Positions 26,419 through 40,142 of a stretch of 64,000 bases of DNA are shown one piece after another; the stretch's first letter is position 1; each line of letters starts with the position of its first letter. The translations under genes were made by a program, and so were the position numbers. Source of the DNA: Auanema rhodensis (taxonomy: Eukaryota > Nematoda > Chromadorea > Rhabditida > Rhabditidae); contig CAXKVF010000074.1 in NCBI GenBank assembly GCA_964057225.1, positions 62,001-126,000 on the forward strand. The letters are read 5' to 3'. Under the pieces are notes generated by a model, which saw only the letters and a list, made by a program, of their open reading frames with translations, had not been told where the DNA came from and searched no databases.

Positions 26419-26593
26419 CTAATTAAATGTACACGTGATGTGCACTTGGTATGTAAATCGCTTCACGTGAAAGATAAAGAGATGCGGTTTTCAAAATTAG
26501 ATTCCCCATGTCCATATTAGTCTAAAACAAATTTTTATTGATATTGGTGCATGGTAACCATGACTTTGAAATTTACGTGAACTTTAATTTATG
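26419..26593 (+). repeat. 175-bp marker unit (A39 plus A-run deletion), copy 1
   Basis: This unit combines TGTAAATCG in place of TGTAACTCG at 26457 with loss of one A in the CTAAAAAC run near 26525. The same pair of changes is found only once more, at 31873-32047, so the two units share an ancestor. Confidence 0.85.
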
Positions 26594-27120
26594 CTAATTA
26601 AATGTACACGTGATGTGCACTTGGTATGTAACTCGCTTCACGTGAAAGATAAAGAGATGCGGTTTTCAAAATTAGATTCCCCATGTCCATATTAGTCTAA
26701 AAACAAATTTTTATTGATATTGGTGCATGGTAACCATGACTTTGAAATTTACGTGAACTTTAATTTATGCTAATTAAATGTACACGTGATGTGCACTTGG
26801 TATGTAACTCGCTTCACGTGAAAGATAAAGAGATGCGGTTTTCAAAATTAGATTCCCCATGTCCATATTAGTCTAAAAACAAATTTTTATTGATATTGGT
26901 GCATGGTAACCATGACTTTGAAACTTACGTGAACTTTAATTTATGCTAATTAAATGTACACGTGATGTGCACTTGGTATGTAACTCGCTTCACGTGAAAG
27001 ATAAAGAGATGCGGTTTTCAAAATTAGATTCCCCATGTCCATATTAGTCTAAAAACAAATTTTTATTGATATTGGTTCATGGTAACCATGACTTTGAAAT
27101 TTACGTGAACTTTAATTTAT

Positions 27121-28176
27121 GCTAATTAAATGTACACGTGATGTGCACTTGGTATGTAACTCGCTTCACGTGAAAGATGAAGAGATGCGGTTTTCAAAAT
27201 TAGATTCCCCATGTCCATATTAGTCTAAAAACAAATTTTTATTGATATTGGTGCATGGTAACCATGACTTTGAAATTTACGTGAACTTTAATTTATGCTA
27301 ATTAAATGTACACGTGATGTGCACTTGGTATGTAACTCGCTTCACGTGAAAGATAAAGAGATGCGGTTTTCAAAATTAGATTCCCCATGTCCATATTAGT
27401 CTAAAAACAAATTTTTATTGATATTGGTGCATGGTAACCATGACTTTGAAATTTACGTGAACTTTAATTTATGCTAATTAAATGTACACGTGATGTGCAC
27501 TTGGTATGTAACTCGCTTCACGTGAAAGATAAAGAGATGCGGTTTTCAAAATTAGATTCCCCATGTCCATATTAGTCTAAAAACAAATTTTTATTGATAT
27601 TGGTTCATGGTAACCATGACTTTGAAATTTACGTGAACTTTAATTTATGCTAATTAAATGTACACGTGATGTGCACTTGGTATGTAACTCGCTTCACGTG
27701 AAAGATGAAGAGATGCGGTTTTCAAAATTAGATTCCCCATGTCCATATTAGTCTAAAAACAAATTTTTATTGATATTGGTGCATGGTAACCATGACTTTG
27801 AAATTTACGTGAACTTTAATTTATGCTAATTAAATGTACACGTGATGTGCACTTGGTATGTAACTCGCTTCACGTGAAAGATAAAGAGATGCGGTTTTCA
27901 AAATTAGATTCCCCATGTCCATATTAGTCTAAAAACAAATTTTTATTGATATTGGTGCATGGTAACCATGACTTTGAAATTTACGTGAACTTTAATTTAT
28001 GCTAATTAAATGTACACGTGATGTGCACTTGGTATGTAACTCGCTTCACGTGAAAGATAAAGAGATGCGGTTTTCAAAATTAGATTCCCCATGTCCATAT
28101 TAGTCTAAAAACAAATTTTTATTGATATTGGTTCATGGTAACCATGACTTTGAAATTTACGTGAACTTTAATTTAT
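27121..28176 (+). repeat. Three-unit higher-order pattern (528 bp), two copies
   Basis: The pattern is G58+G132, G132, T132. G58 lies at 27178, 27706 and 28234, each 528 bp apart. The next interval (28234 to 28938) is 704 bp because one extra G132 unit is present. This short period fades into the surrounding array. Confidence 0.65.
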
Positions 28177-29409
28177 GCTAATTAAATGTACACGTGATGT
28201 GCACTTGGTATGTAACTCGCTTCACGTGAAAGATGAAGAGATGCGGTTTTCAAAATTAGATTCCCCATGTCCATATTAGTCTAAAAACAAATTTTTATTG
28301 ATATTGGTGCATGGTAACCATGACTTTGAAATTTACGTGAACTTTAATTTATGCTAATTAAATGTACACGTGATGTGCACTTGGTATGTAACTCGCTTCA
28401 CGTGAAAGATAAAGAGATGCGGTTTTCAAAATTAGATTCCCCATGTCCATATTAGTCTAAAAACAAATTTTTATTGATATTGGTGCATGGTAACCATGAC
28501 TTTGAAATTTACGTGAACTTTAATTTATGCTAATTAAATGTACACGTGATGTGCACTTGGTATGTAACTCGCTTCACGTGAAAGATAAAGAGATGCGGTT
28601 TTCAAAATTAGATTCCCCATGTCCATATTAGTCTAAAAACAAATTTTTATTGATATTGGTGCATGGTAACCATGACTTTGAAATTTACGTGAACTTTAAT
28701 TTATGCTAATTAAATGTACACGTGATGTGCACTTGGTATGTAACTCGCTTCACGTGAAAGATAAAGAGATGCGGTTTTCAAAATTAGATTCCCCATGTCC
28801 ATATTAGTCTAAAAACAAATTTTTATTGATATTGGTTCATGGTAACCATGACTTTGAAATTTACGTGAACTTTAATTTATGCTAATTAAATGTACACGTG
28901 ATGTGCACTTGGTATGTAACTCGCTTCACGTGAAAGATGAAGAGATGCGGTTTTCAAAATTAGATTCCCCATGTCCATATTAGTCTAAAAACAAATTTTT
29001 ATTGATATTGGTGCATGGTAACCATGACTTTGAAATTTACGTGAACTTTAATTTATGCTAATTAAATGTACACGTGATGTGCACTTGGTATGTAACTCGC
29101 TTCACGTGAAAGATAAAGAGATGCGGTTTTCAAAATTAGATTCCCCATGTCCATATTAGTCTAAAAACAAATTTTTATTGATATTGGTGCATGGTAACCA
29201 TGACTTTGAAATTTACGTGAACTTTAATTTATGCTAATTAAATGTACACGTGATGTGCACTTGGTATGTAACTCGCTTCACGTGAAAGATAAAGAGATGC
29301 GGTTTTCAAAATTAGATTCCCCATGTCCATATTAGTCTAAAAACAAATTTTTATTGATATTGGTGCATGGTAACCATGACTTTGAAATTTACGTGAACTT
29401 TAATTTATG

Positions 29410-30289
29410 CTAATTAAATGTACACGTGATGTGCACTTGGTATGTAACTCGCTTCACGTGAAAGATGAAGAGATGCGGTTTTCAAAATTAGATTCCCCAT
29501 GTCCATATTAGTCTAAAAACAAATTTTTATTGATATTGGTGCATGGTAACCATGATTTTGAAATTTACGTGAACTTTAATTTATGCTAATTAAATGTACA
29601 CGTGATGTGCACTTGGTATGTAACTCGCTTCACGTGAAAGATAAAGAGATGCGGTTTTCAAAATTAGATTCCCCATGTCCATATTAGTCTAAAAACAAAT
29701 TTTTATTGATATTGGTGCATGGTAACCATGACTTTGAAATTTACGTGAACTTTAATTTATGCTAATTAAATGTACACGTGATGTGCACTTGGTATGTAAC
29801 TCGCTTCACGTGAAAGATAAAGAGATGCGGTTTTCAAAATTAGATTCCCCATGTCCATATTAGTCTAAAAACAAATTTTTATTGATATTGGTTCATGGTA
29901 ACCATGACTTTGAAATTTACGTGAACTTTAATTTATGCTAATTAAATGTACACGTGATGTGCACTTGGTATGTAACTCGCTTCACGTGAAAGATAAATTG
30001 ATGCGGTTTTCAAAATTAGATTCCCCATGTCCATATTAGTCTAAAAACAAATTTTTATTGATATTGGTGCATGGTAACCATGACTTTGAAATTTACGTGA
30101 ACTTTAATTTATGCTAATTAAATGTACACGTGATGTGCACTTGGTATGTAACTCGCTTCACGTGAAAGATAAAGAGATGCGGTTTTCAAAATTAGATTCC
30201 CCATGTCCATATTAGTCTAAAAACAAATTTTTATTGATATTGGTGCATGGTAACCATGACTTTGAAATTTACGTGAACTTTAATTTATG
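29410..30289 (+). repeat. Five-unit block H2, copy 2 (880 bp)
   Basis: It has the same marker order as 24835-25714: T147 at 29556 and AAATTGATG at 29998. The displacement is 4575 bp, 26 units minus the 1-bp deletion near 26525. Confidence 0.85.
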
Positions 30290-31169
30290 CTAATTAAATG
30301 TACACGTGATGTGCACTTGGTATGTAACTCGCTTCACGTGAAAGATGAAGAGATGCGGTTTTCAAAATTAGATTCCCCATGTCCATATTAGTCTAAAAAC
30401 AAATTTTTATTGATATTGGTGCATGGTAACCATGATTTTGAAATTTACGTGAACTTTAATTTATGCTAATTAAATGTACACGTGATGTGCACTTGGTATG
30501 TAACTCGCTTCACGTGAAAGATAAAGAGATGCGGTTTTCAAAATTAGATTCCCCATGTCCATATTAGTCTAAAAACAAATTTTTATTGATATTGGTGCAT
30601 GGTAACCATGACTTTGAAATTTACGTGAACTTTAATTTATGCTAATTAAATGTACACGTGATGTGCACTTGGTATGTAACTCGCTTCACGTGAAAGATAA
30701 AGAGATGCGGTTTTCAAAATTAGATTCCCCATGTCCATATTAGTCTAAAAACAAATTTTTATTGATATTGGTTCATGGTAACCATGACTTTGAAATTTAC
30801 GTGAACTTTAATTTATGCTAATTAAATGTACACGTGATGTGCACTTGGTATGTAACTCGCTTCACGTGAAAGATAAATTGATGCGGTTTTCAAAATTAGA
30901 TTCCCCATGTCCATATTAGTCTAAAAACAAATTTTTATTGATATTGGTGCATGGTAACCATGACTTTGAAATTTACGTGAACTTTAATTTATGCTAATTA
31001 AATGTACACGTGATGTGCACTTGGTATGTAACTCGCTTCACGTGAAAGATAAAGAGATGCGGTTTTCAAAATTAGATTCCCCATGTCCATATTAGTCTAA
31101 AAACAAATTTTTATTGATATTGGTGCATGGTAACCATGACTTTGAAATTTACGTGAACTTTAATTTATG
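30290..31169 (+). repeat. Five-unit block H2, copy 3 (880 bp)
   Basis: It directly follows copy 2, with T147 (30436) and AAATTGATG (30878) each exactly 880 bp downstream. It is an unambiguous tandem duplication of five units. The AAATTGATG change appears once more near 32284, after a GGTTCA unit, as a shorter fragment of the same block. Confidence 0.88.
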
Positions 31170-31520
31170 CTAATTAAATGTACACGTGATGTGCACTTGG
31201 TATGTAACTCGCTTCACGTGAAAGATAAAGAGATGCGGTTTTCAAAATTAGATTCCCCATGTCCATATTAGTCTAAAAGAAATTTTTATTGATATTGCTT
31301 CATGGTAACCATGACTTTGAAATTTACGTGAACTTTAATTTATGCTAATTAAATGTACACGTGATGTGCACTTGGTATGTAACTCGCTTCACGTGAAAGA
31401 TAAAGAGATGCGGTTTTCAAAATTAGATTCCCCATGTCCATATTAGTCTAAAAACAAATTTTTATTGATATTGGTTCATGGTAACTATGACTTTGAAATT
31501 TACGTGAACTTTAATTTATG
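31170..31520 (+). repeat. Two-unit marker pair (AAAAGAAA deletion, then GTAACTATG), copy 1
   Basis: The first unit (175 bp) reads CTAAAAGAAATT in place of CTAAAAACAAATT and has GCTTCA. The second has GTAACTATG (T142 at 31486), which breaks the CATGGT/ACCATG dyad. The same pair recurs at 34160-34510, 17 units away. Confidence 0.85.
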
Positions 31521-31872
31521 CTAATTAAATGTACACGTGATGTGCACTTGGTATGTAACTCGCTTCACGTGAAAGATAAAGAGATGCGGTTTTCAAAATT
31601 AGATTCCCCATGTCCATATTAGTCTAAAAACAAATTTTTATTGATATTGGTGCATGGTAACCATGACTTTGAAATTTACGTGAACTTTAATTTATGCTAA
31701 TTAAATGTACACGTGATGTGCACTTGGTATGTAACTCGCTTCACGTGAAAGATGAAGAGATGCGGTTTTCAAAATTAGATTCCCCATGTCCATATTAGTC
31801 TAAAAACAAATTTTTATTGATATTGGTTCATGGTAACCATGACTTTGAAATTTACGTGAACTTTAATTTATG

Positions 31873-32047
31873 CTAATTAAATGTACACGTGATGTGCACT
31901 TGGTATGTAAATCGCTTCACGTGAAAGATAAAGAGATGCGGTTTTCAAAATTAGATTCCCCATGTCCATATTAGTCTAAAACAAATTTTTATTGATATTG
32001 GTGCATGGTAACCATGACTTTGAAATTTACGTGAACTTTAATTTATG
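31873..32047 (+). repeat. 175-bp marker unit (A39 plus A-run deletion), copy 2
   Basis: It carries both changes of the unit at 26419-26593. Displacement between the substitutions (26457 and 31911) is 5454 bp, 31 units minus two single-base deletions. The unit before it has G58 with GGTTCA, while the unit before copy 1 has G58 with GGTGCA, so the flanks have diverged. Confidence 0.85.
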
Positions 32048-33279
32048 CTAATTAAATGTACACGTGATGTGCACTTGGTATGTAACTCGCTTCACGTGAA
32101 AGATAAAGAGATGCGGTTTTCAAAATTAGATTCCCCATGTCCATATTAGTCTAAAAACAAATTTTTATTGATATTGGTTCATGGTAACCATGACTTTGAA
32201 ATTTACGTGAACTTTAATTTATGCTAATTAAATGTACACGTGATGTGCACTTGGTATGTAACTCGCTTCACGTGAAAGATAAATTGATGCGGTTTTCAAA
32301 ATTAGATTCCCCATGTCCATATTAGTCTAAAAACAAATTTTTATTGATATTGGTGCATGGTAACCATGACTTTGAAATTTACGTGAACTTTAATTTATGC
32401 TAATTAAATGTACACGTGATGTGCACTTGGTATGTAACTCGCTTCACGTGAAAGATAAAGAGATGCGGTTTTCAAAATTAGATTCCCCATGTCCATATTA
32501 GTCTAAAAACAAATTTTTATTGATATTGCTTCATGGTAACCATGACTTTGAAATTTACGTGAACTTTAATTTATGCTAATTAAATGTACACGTGATGTGC
32601 ACTTGGTATGTAACTCGCTTCACGTGAAAGATGAAGAGATGCGGTTTTCAAAATTAGATTCCCCATGTCCATATTAGTCTAAAAACAAATTTTTATTGAT
32701 ATTGGTGCATGGTAACCATGACTTTGAAATTTACGTGAACTTTAATTTATGCTAATTAAATGTACACGTGATGTGCACTTGGTATGTAACTCGCTTCACG
32801 TGAAAGATAAAGAGATGCGGTTTTCAAAATTAGATTCCCCATGTCCATATTAGTCTAAAAACAAATTTTTATTGATATTGCTTCATGGTAACCATGACTT
32901 TGAAATTTACGTGAACTTTAATTTATGCTAATTAAATGTACACGTGATGTGCACTTGGTATGTAACTCGCTTCACGTGAAAGATAAAGAGATGCGGTTTT
33001 CAAAATTAGATTCCCCATGTCCATATTAGTCTAAAAACAAATTTTTATTGATATTGGTTCATGGTAACCATGACTTTGAAATTTACGTGAACTTTAATTT
33101 ATGCTAATTAAATGTACACGTGATGTGCACTTGGTATGTAACTCGCTTCACGTGAAAGATAAAGAGATGCGGTTTTCAAAATTAGATTCCTCATGTCCAT
33201 ATTAGTCTAAAAACAAATTTTTATTGATATTGGTTCATGGTAACCATGACTTTGAAATTTACGTGAACTTTAATTTATG

Positions 33280-34334
33280 CTAATTAAATGTACACGTGAT
33301 GTGCACTTGGTATGTAACTCGCTTCACGTGAAAGATAAAGAGATGCGGTTTTCAAACTTAGATTCCCCATGTCCATATTAGTCTAAAAACAAATTTTTAT
33401 TGATATTGCTTCATGGTAACCATGACTTTGAAATTTACGTGAACTTTAATTTATGCTAATTAAATGTACACGTGATGTGCACTTGGTATGTAACTCGCTT
33501 CACGTGAAAGATAAAGAGATGCGGTTTTCAAAATTAGATTTCCCATGTCCATATTAGTCTAAAAACAAATTTTTATTGATATTGGTTCATGGTAACCATG
33601 ACTTTGAAATTTACGTGAACTTTAATTTATGCTAATTAAATGTACACGTGATGTGCACTTGGTATGTAACTCGCTTCACGTGAAAGATAAAGAGATGCGG
33701 TTTTCAAAATTAGATTCCCCATGTCCATATTAGTCTAAAAACAAATTTTTATTGATATTGCTTCATGGTAACCATGACTTTGAAATTTACGTGAACTTTA
33801 ATTTATGCTAATTAAATGTACACGTGATGTGCACTTGGTATGTAACTCGCTTCACGTGAAAGATAAAGAGATGCGGTTTTCAAACTTAGATTCCCCATGT
33901 CCATATTAGTCTAAAAACAAATTTTTATTGATATTGCTTCATGGTAACCATGACTTTGAAATTTACGTGAACTTTAATTTATGCTAATTAAATGTACACG
34001 TGATGTGCACTTGGTATGTAACTCGCTTCACGTGAAAGATAAAGAGATGCGGTTTTCAAAATTAGATTTCCCATGTCCATATTAGTCTAAAAACAAATTT
34101 TTATTGATATTGGTTCATGGTAACCATGACTTTGAAATTTACGTGAACTTTAATTTATGCTAATTAAATGTACACGTGATGTGCACTTGGTATGTAACTC
34201 GCTTCACGTGAAAGATAAAGAGATGCGGTTTTCAAAATTAGATTCCCCATGTCCATATTAGTCTAAAAGAAATTTTTATTGATATTGCTTCATGGTAACC
34301 ATGACTTTGAAATTTACGTGAACTTTAATTTATG
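33280..34334 (+). repeat. Three-unit (528 bp) tandem duplication
   Basis: TTCAAACTTAG (C78 at 33357 and 33885) and AGATTTCCC (T86 at 33541 and 34069) each occur twice at 528-bp spacing. Order: C78 with GCTTCA, T86 with GGTTCA, GCTTCA. The third unit of the second copy carries the 1-bp deletion of the 34160 marker pair, so this duplication meets the 17-unit duplication here. Confidence 0.8.
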
Positions 34335-34510
34335 CTAATTAAATGTACACGTGATGTGCACTTGGTATGTAACTCGCTTCACGTGAAAGATAAAGAGATG
34401 CGGTTTTCAAAATTAGATTCCCCATGTCCATATTAGTCTAAAAACAAATTTTTATTGATATTGGTTCATGGTAACTATGACTTTGAAATTTACGTGAACT
34501 TTAATTTATG
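34160..34510 (+). repeat. Two-unit marker pair, copy 2
   Basis: The 1-bp-deleted CTAAAAGAAATT unit with GCTTCA is followed by the GTAACTATG unit (T142 at 34476), exactly as at 31170-31520. Displacement is 2990 bp, 17 units minus two deletions. The next unit has a private change, GCACTAGGTATG near 34539. Confidence 0.85.
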
Positions 34511-37500
34511 CTAATTAAATGTACACGTGATGTGCACTAGGTATGTAACTCGCTTCACGTGAAAGATAAAGAGATGCGGTTTTCAAAATTAGATTCCCCA
34601 TGTCCATATTAGTCTAAAAACAAATTTTTATTGATATTGGTGCATGGTAACCATGACTTTGAAATTTACGTGAACTTTAATTTATGCTAATTAAATGTAC
34701 ACGTGATGTGCACTTGGTATGTAACTCGCTTCACGTGAAAGATAAAGAGATGCGGTTTTCAAAATTAGATTCCCCATGTCCATATTAGTCTAAAAACAAA
34801 TTTTTATTGATATTGCTTCATGGTAACCATGACTTTGAAATTTACGTGAACTTTAATTTATGCTAATTAAATGTACACGTGATGTGCACTTGGTATGTAA
34901 CTCGCTTCACGTGAAAGATAAAGAGATGCGGTTTTCAAAATTAGATTCCCCATGTCCATATTAGTCTAAAAACAAATTTTTATTGATATTGCTTCATGGT
35001 AACCATGACTTTGAAATTTACGTGAACTTTAATTTATGCTAATTAAATGTACACGTGATGTGCACTTGGTATGTAACTCGCTTCACGTGAAAGATAAAGA
35101 GATGCGGTTTTCAAAATTAGATTCCCCATGTCCATATTAGTCTAAAAACAAATTTTTATTGATATTGGTTCATGGTAACCATGACTTTGAAATTTACGTG
35201 AACTTTAATTTATGCTAATTAAATGTACACGTGATGTGCACTTGGTATGTAACTCGCTTCACGTGAAAGATAAAGAGATGCGGTTTTCAAAATTAGATTC
35301 CCCATGTCCATATTAGTCTAAAAACAAATTTTTATTGATATTGGTGCATGGTAACCATGACTTTGAAATTTACGTGAACTTTAATTTATGATAATTAAAT
35401 GTACACGTGATGTGCACTTGGTATGTAACTCGCTTCACGTGAAAGATAAAGAGATGCGGTTTTCAAAATTAGATTCCCCATGTCCATATTAGTCTAAAAA
35501 CAAATTTTTATTGATATTGGTTCATGGTAACCATGACTTTGAAATTTACGTGAACTTTAATTTATGCTAATTAAATGTACACGTGATGTGCACTTGGTAT
35601 GTAACTCGCTTCACGTGAAAGATAAAAAGATGCGGTTTTCAAAATTAGATTCCCCATGTCCATATTAGTCTAAAAACAAATTTTTATTGATATTGCTTCA
35701 TGGTAACCATGACTTTGAAATTTACGTGAACTTTAATTTATGCTAATTAAATGTACACGTGATGTGCACTTGGTATGTAACTCGCTTCACGTGAAAGATA
35801 AAGAGATGCGGTTTTCAAAATTAGATTCCCCATGTCCATATTAGTCTAAAAACAAATTTTTATTGATATTGGTTCATGGTAACCATGACTTTGAAATTTA
35901 CGTGAACTTTAATTTATGCTAATTAAATGTACACGTGATGTGCACTTGGTATGTAACTCGCTTCACGTGAAAGATAAAGAGATGCGGTTTTCAAAATTAG
36001 ATTCCCCATGTCCATATTAGTCTAAAAACAAATTTTTATTGATATTGGTGCATGGTAACCATGACTTTGAAATTTACGTGAACTTTAATTTATGCTAATT
36101 AAATGTACACGTGATGTGCACTTGGTATGTAACTCGCTTCACGTGAAAGATAAAGAGATGCGGTTTTCAAAATTAGATTCCCCATGTCCATATTAGTCTA
36201 AAAACAAATTTTTATTGATATTGGTGCATGGTAACCATGACTTTGAAATTTACGTGAACTTTAATTTATGCTAATTAAATGTACACGTGATGTGCACTTG
36301 GTATGTAACTCGCTTCACGTGAAAGATAAAGAGATGCGGTTTTCAAAATTAGATTCCCCATGTCCATATTAGTCTAAAAACAAATTTTTATTGATATTGG
36401 TATATGGTAACCATGACTTTGAAATTTACGTGAACTTTAATTTATGCTAATTAAATGTACACGTGATGTGCACTTGGTATGTAACTCGCTTCACGTGAAA
36501 GATAAAGAGATGCGGTTTTCAAAATTAGATTCCCCATGTCCATATTAGTCTAAAAACAAATTTTTATTGATATTGGTGCATGGTAACCATGACTTTGAAA
36601 TTTACGTGAACTTTAATTTATGCTAATTAAATGTACACGTGATGTGCACTTGGTATGTAACTCGCTTCACGTGAAAGATAAAGAGATGCGGTTTTCAAAA
36701 TTAGATTCCCCATGTCCATATTAGTCTAAAAACAAATTTTTATTGATATTGGTGCATGGTAACCATGACTTTGAAATTTACGTGAACTTTAATTTATGCT
36801 AATTAAATGTACACGTGATGTGCACTTGGTATGTAACTCGCTTCACGTGAAAGATAAAGAGATGCGGTTTTCAAAATTAGATTCCCCATGTCCATATTAG
36901 TCTAAAAACAAATTTTTATTGATATTGGTTCATGGTAACCATGACTTTGAAATTTACGTGAACTTTAATTTATGCTAATTAAATGTACACGTGATGTGCA
37001 CTTGGTATGTAACTCGCTTCACGTGAAAGATAAAGAGATGCGGTTTTCAAAATTAGATTCCCCATGTCCATATTAGTCTAAAAACAAATTTTTATTGATA
37101 TTGGTGCATGGTAACCATGACTTTGAAATTTACGTGAACTTTAATTTATGCTAATTAAATGTACACGTGATGTGCACTTGGTATGTAACTCGCTTCACGT
37201 GAAAGATAAAGAGATGCGGTTTTCAAAATTAGATTCCCCATGTCCATATTAGTCTAAAAACAAATTTTTATTGATATTGGTGCATGGTAACCATGACTTT
37301 GAAATTTACGTGAACTTTAATTTATGCTAATTAAATGTACACGTGATGTGCACTTGGTATGTAACTCGCTTCACGTGAAAGATAAAGAGATGCGGTTTTC
37401 AAAATTAGATTCCCCATGTCCATATTAGTCTAAAAACAAATTTTTATTGATATTGGTGCATGGTAACCATGACTTTGAAATTTACGTGAACTTTAATTTA

Positions 37501-37678
37501 TGCTAATTAAATGTACACGTGATGTGCACTTGGTATGTAACTCGCTTCACGTGAAAGATAAAGAGATGCGGTTTTCAAAATTAGATTCCCCATGTCCATA
37601 TTAGTCTAAAAACAAATTTTTATTGATATTGGTTCATGGTAACCATGACTTTGAAATTTACGTGAACTTTAATTTATG

Positions 37679-38030
37679 CTAATCAAATGTACACGTGATG
37701 TGCACTTGGTATGTAACTCGCTTCACGTGAAAGATAAAGAGATGCGGTTTTCAAAATTAGATTCCCCATGTCCATATTAGTCTAAAAACAAATTTTTATT
37801 GATATTGGTTCATGGTAACCATGACTTTGAAATTTACGTGAACTTTAATTTATGCTAATCAAATGTACACGTGATGTGCACTTGGTATGTAACTCGCTTC
37901 ACGTGAAAGATAAAGAGATGCGGTTTTCAAAATTAGATTCCCCATGTCCATATTAGTCTAAAAACAAATTTTTATTGATATTGGTTCATGGTAACCATGA
38001 CTTTGAAATTTACGTGAACTTTAATTTATG
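37679..38030 (+). repeat. Adjacent duplicated units with CTAATCAAATG
   Basis: Two neighbouring units have C in place of T at unit position 6 (37684 and 37860), and I saw this change nowhere else. It disrupts the junction dyad arm AATTAAA. It is the simplest case in the window of a one-unit duplication or conversion. Confidence 0.85.
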
Positions 38031-40142
38031 CTAATTAAATGTACACGTGATGTGCACTTGGTATGTAACTCGCTTCACGTGAAAGATAAAGAGATGCGGT
38101 TTTCAAAATTAGATTCCCCATGTCCATATTAGTCTAAAAACAAATTTTTATTGATATTGGTTCATGGTAACCATGACTTTGAAATTTACGTGAACTTTAA
38201 TTTATGCTAATTAAATGTACACGTGATGTGCACTTGGTATGTAACTCGCTTCACGTGAAAGATAAAGAGATGCGGTTTTCAAAATTAGATTCCCCATGTC
38301 CATATTAGTCTAAAAACAAATTTTTATTGATATTGGTTCATGGTAACCATGACTTTGAAATTTACGTGAACTTTAATTTATGCTAATTAAATGTACACGT
38401 GATGTGCACTTGGTATGTAACTCGCTTCACGTGAAAGATAAAGAGATGCGGTTTTCAAAATTAGATTCCCCATGTCCATATTAGTCTAAAAACAAATTTT
38501 TATTGATATTGGTTCATGGTTACCATGACTTTGAAATTTACGTGAACTTTAATTTATGCTAATTAAATGTACACGTGATGTGCACTTGGTATGTAACTCG
38601 CTTCACGTGAACGATAAAGAGATGCGGTTTTCAAAATTAGATTCCCCATGTCCATATTAGTCTAAAAACAAATTTTTATTGATATTGGTTCATGTTAACC
38701 ATGACTTTGAAATTTACGTGAACTTTAATTTATGCTAATTAAATGTACACGTGATGTGCACTTGGTATGTAACTCGCTTCACGTGAAAGATAAAGAGATG
38801 CGGTTTTCAAAATTAGATTCCCCATGTCCATATTAGTCTAAAAACAAATTTTTATTGATATTGGTTCATGGTAACCATGACTTTGAAATTTACGTGAACT
38901 TTAATTTATGCTAATTAAATGTAAACGTGATGTGCACTTGGTATGTAACTCGCTTCACGTGAAAGATAAAGAGATGCGGTTTTCAAAATTAGATTCCCCA
39001 TGTCCATATTAGTCTAAAAACAAATTTTTATTGATATTGGTTCATGGTAACCATGACTTTGAAATTTACGTGAACTTTAATTTATGCTAATTAAATGTAC
39101 ACGTGATGTGCACTTGGTATGTAACTCGCTTCACGTGAAAGATAAAGAGATGCGGTTTTCAAAATTAGATTCCCCATGTCCATATTAGTCTAAAAACAAA
39201 TTTTTATTGATATTGGTGCATGGTAACCATGACTTTGAAATTTACGTGAACTTTAATTTATGCTAATTAAATGTACACGTGATGTGCACTTGGTATGTAA
39301 CTCGCTTCACGTGAAAGATAAAGAGATGCGGTTTTCAAAATTAGATTACCCATGTCCATATTAGTCTAAAAACAAATTTTTATTGATATTGGTTCATGGT
39401 AACCATGACTTTGAAATTTACGTGAACTTTAATTTATGCTAATTAAATGTACACGTGATGTGCACTTGGTATGTAACTCGCTTCACGTGAAAGATAAAGA
39501 GATGCGGTTTTCAAAATTAGATTCCCCATGTCCATATTAGTCTAAAAACAAATTTTTATTGTTATTGGTTCATGGTAACCATGACTTTGAATTTTACGTG
39601 AACTTTAATTTATGCTAATTAAATGTACACGTGATGTGCACTTGGTATGTAACTCGCTTCACGTGAAAGATAAAGAGATGCGGTTTTCAAAATTAGATTC
39701 CCCATGTCCATATTAGTCTAAAAACAAATTTTTATTGATATTGCTTCATGGTAACCATGACTTTGAAATTTACGTGAACTTTAATTTATGCTAATTAAAT
39801 GTACACGTGATGTGCACTTGGTATGTAACTCGCTTCACGTGAAAGATAAAGAAATGCGGTTTTCAAAATTAGATTCCCCATGTCCATATTAGTCTAAAAA
39901 CAAATTTTTATTGATATTGGTGCATGGTAACCATGACTTTGAATTTTACGTGAACTTTAATTTATGCTAATTAAATGTACACGTGATGTGCACTTGGTAT
40001 GTAACTCGCTTCACGTGAAAGATAAAGAGATGCGGTTTTCAAAATTAGATTCCCCATGTCCATATTAGTCTAAAAACAAATTTTTATTGATATTGGTTCA
40101 TGGTAACCATGACTTTAAAATTTACGTGAACTTTAATTTATG

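Larger units (their letters stand above)
1..31169. repeat. Array domain A: G132-dominated, G58-rich units
   Basis: In this half most units read GGTGCA at 129-134 (G132). Units with GGTTCA or GCTTCA appear as a minority at intervals of a few units. Units with G58 (GATGAAG) recur every few units and here mostly carry G132 as well; exceptions with C130 and T132 are near 17043, 17747 and 22324. Other markers restricted mainly to this domain are G103, T104, G106, C107, T147, C155 and C168. The right boundary is gradual, about 31.2 kb. Confidence 0.8.
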
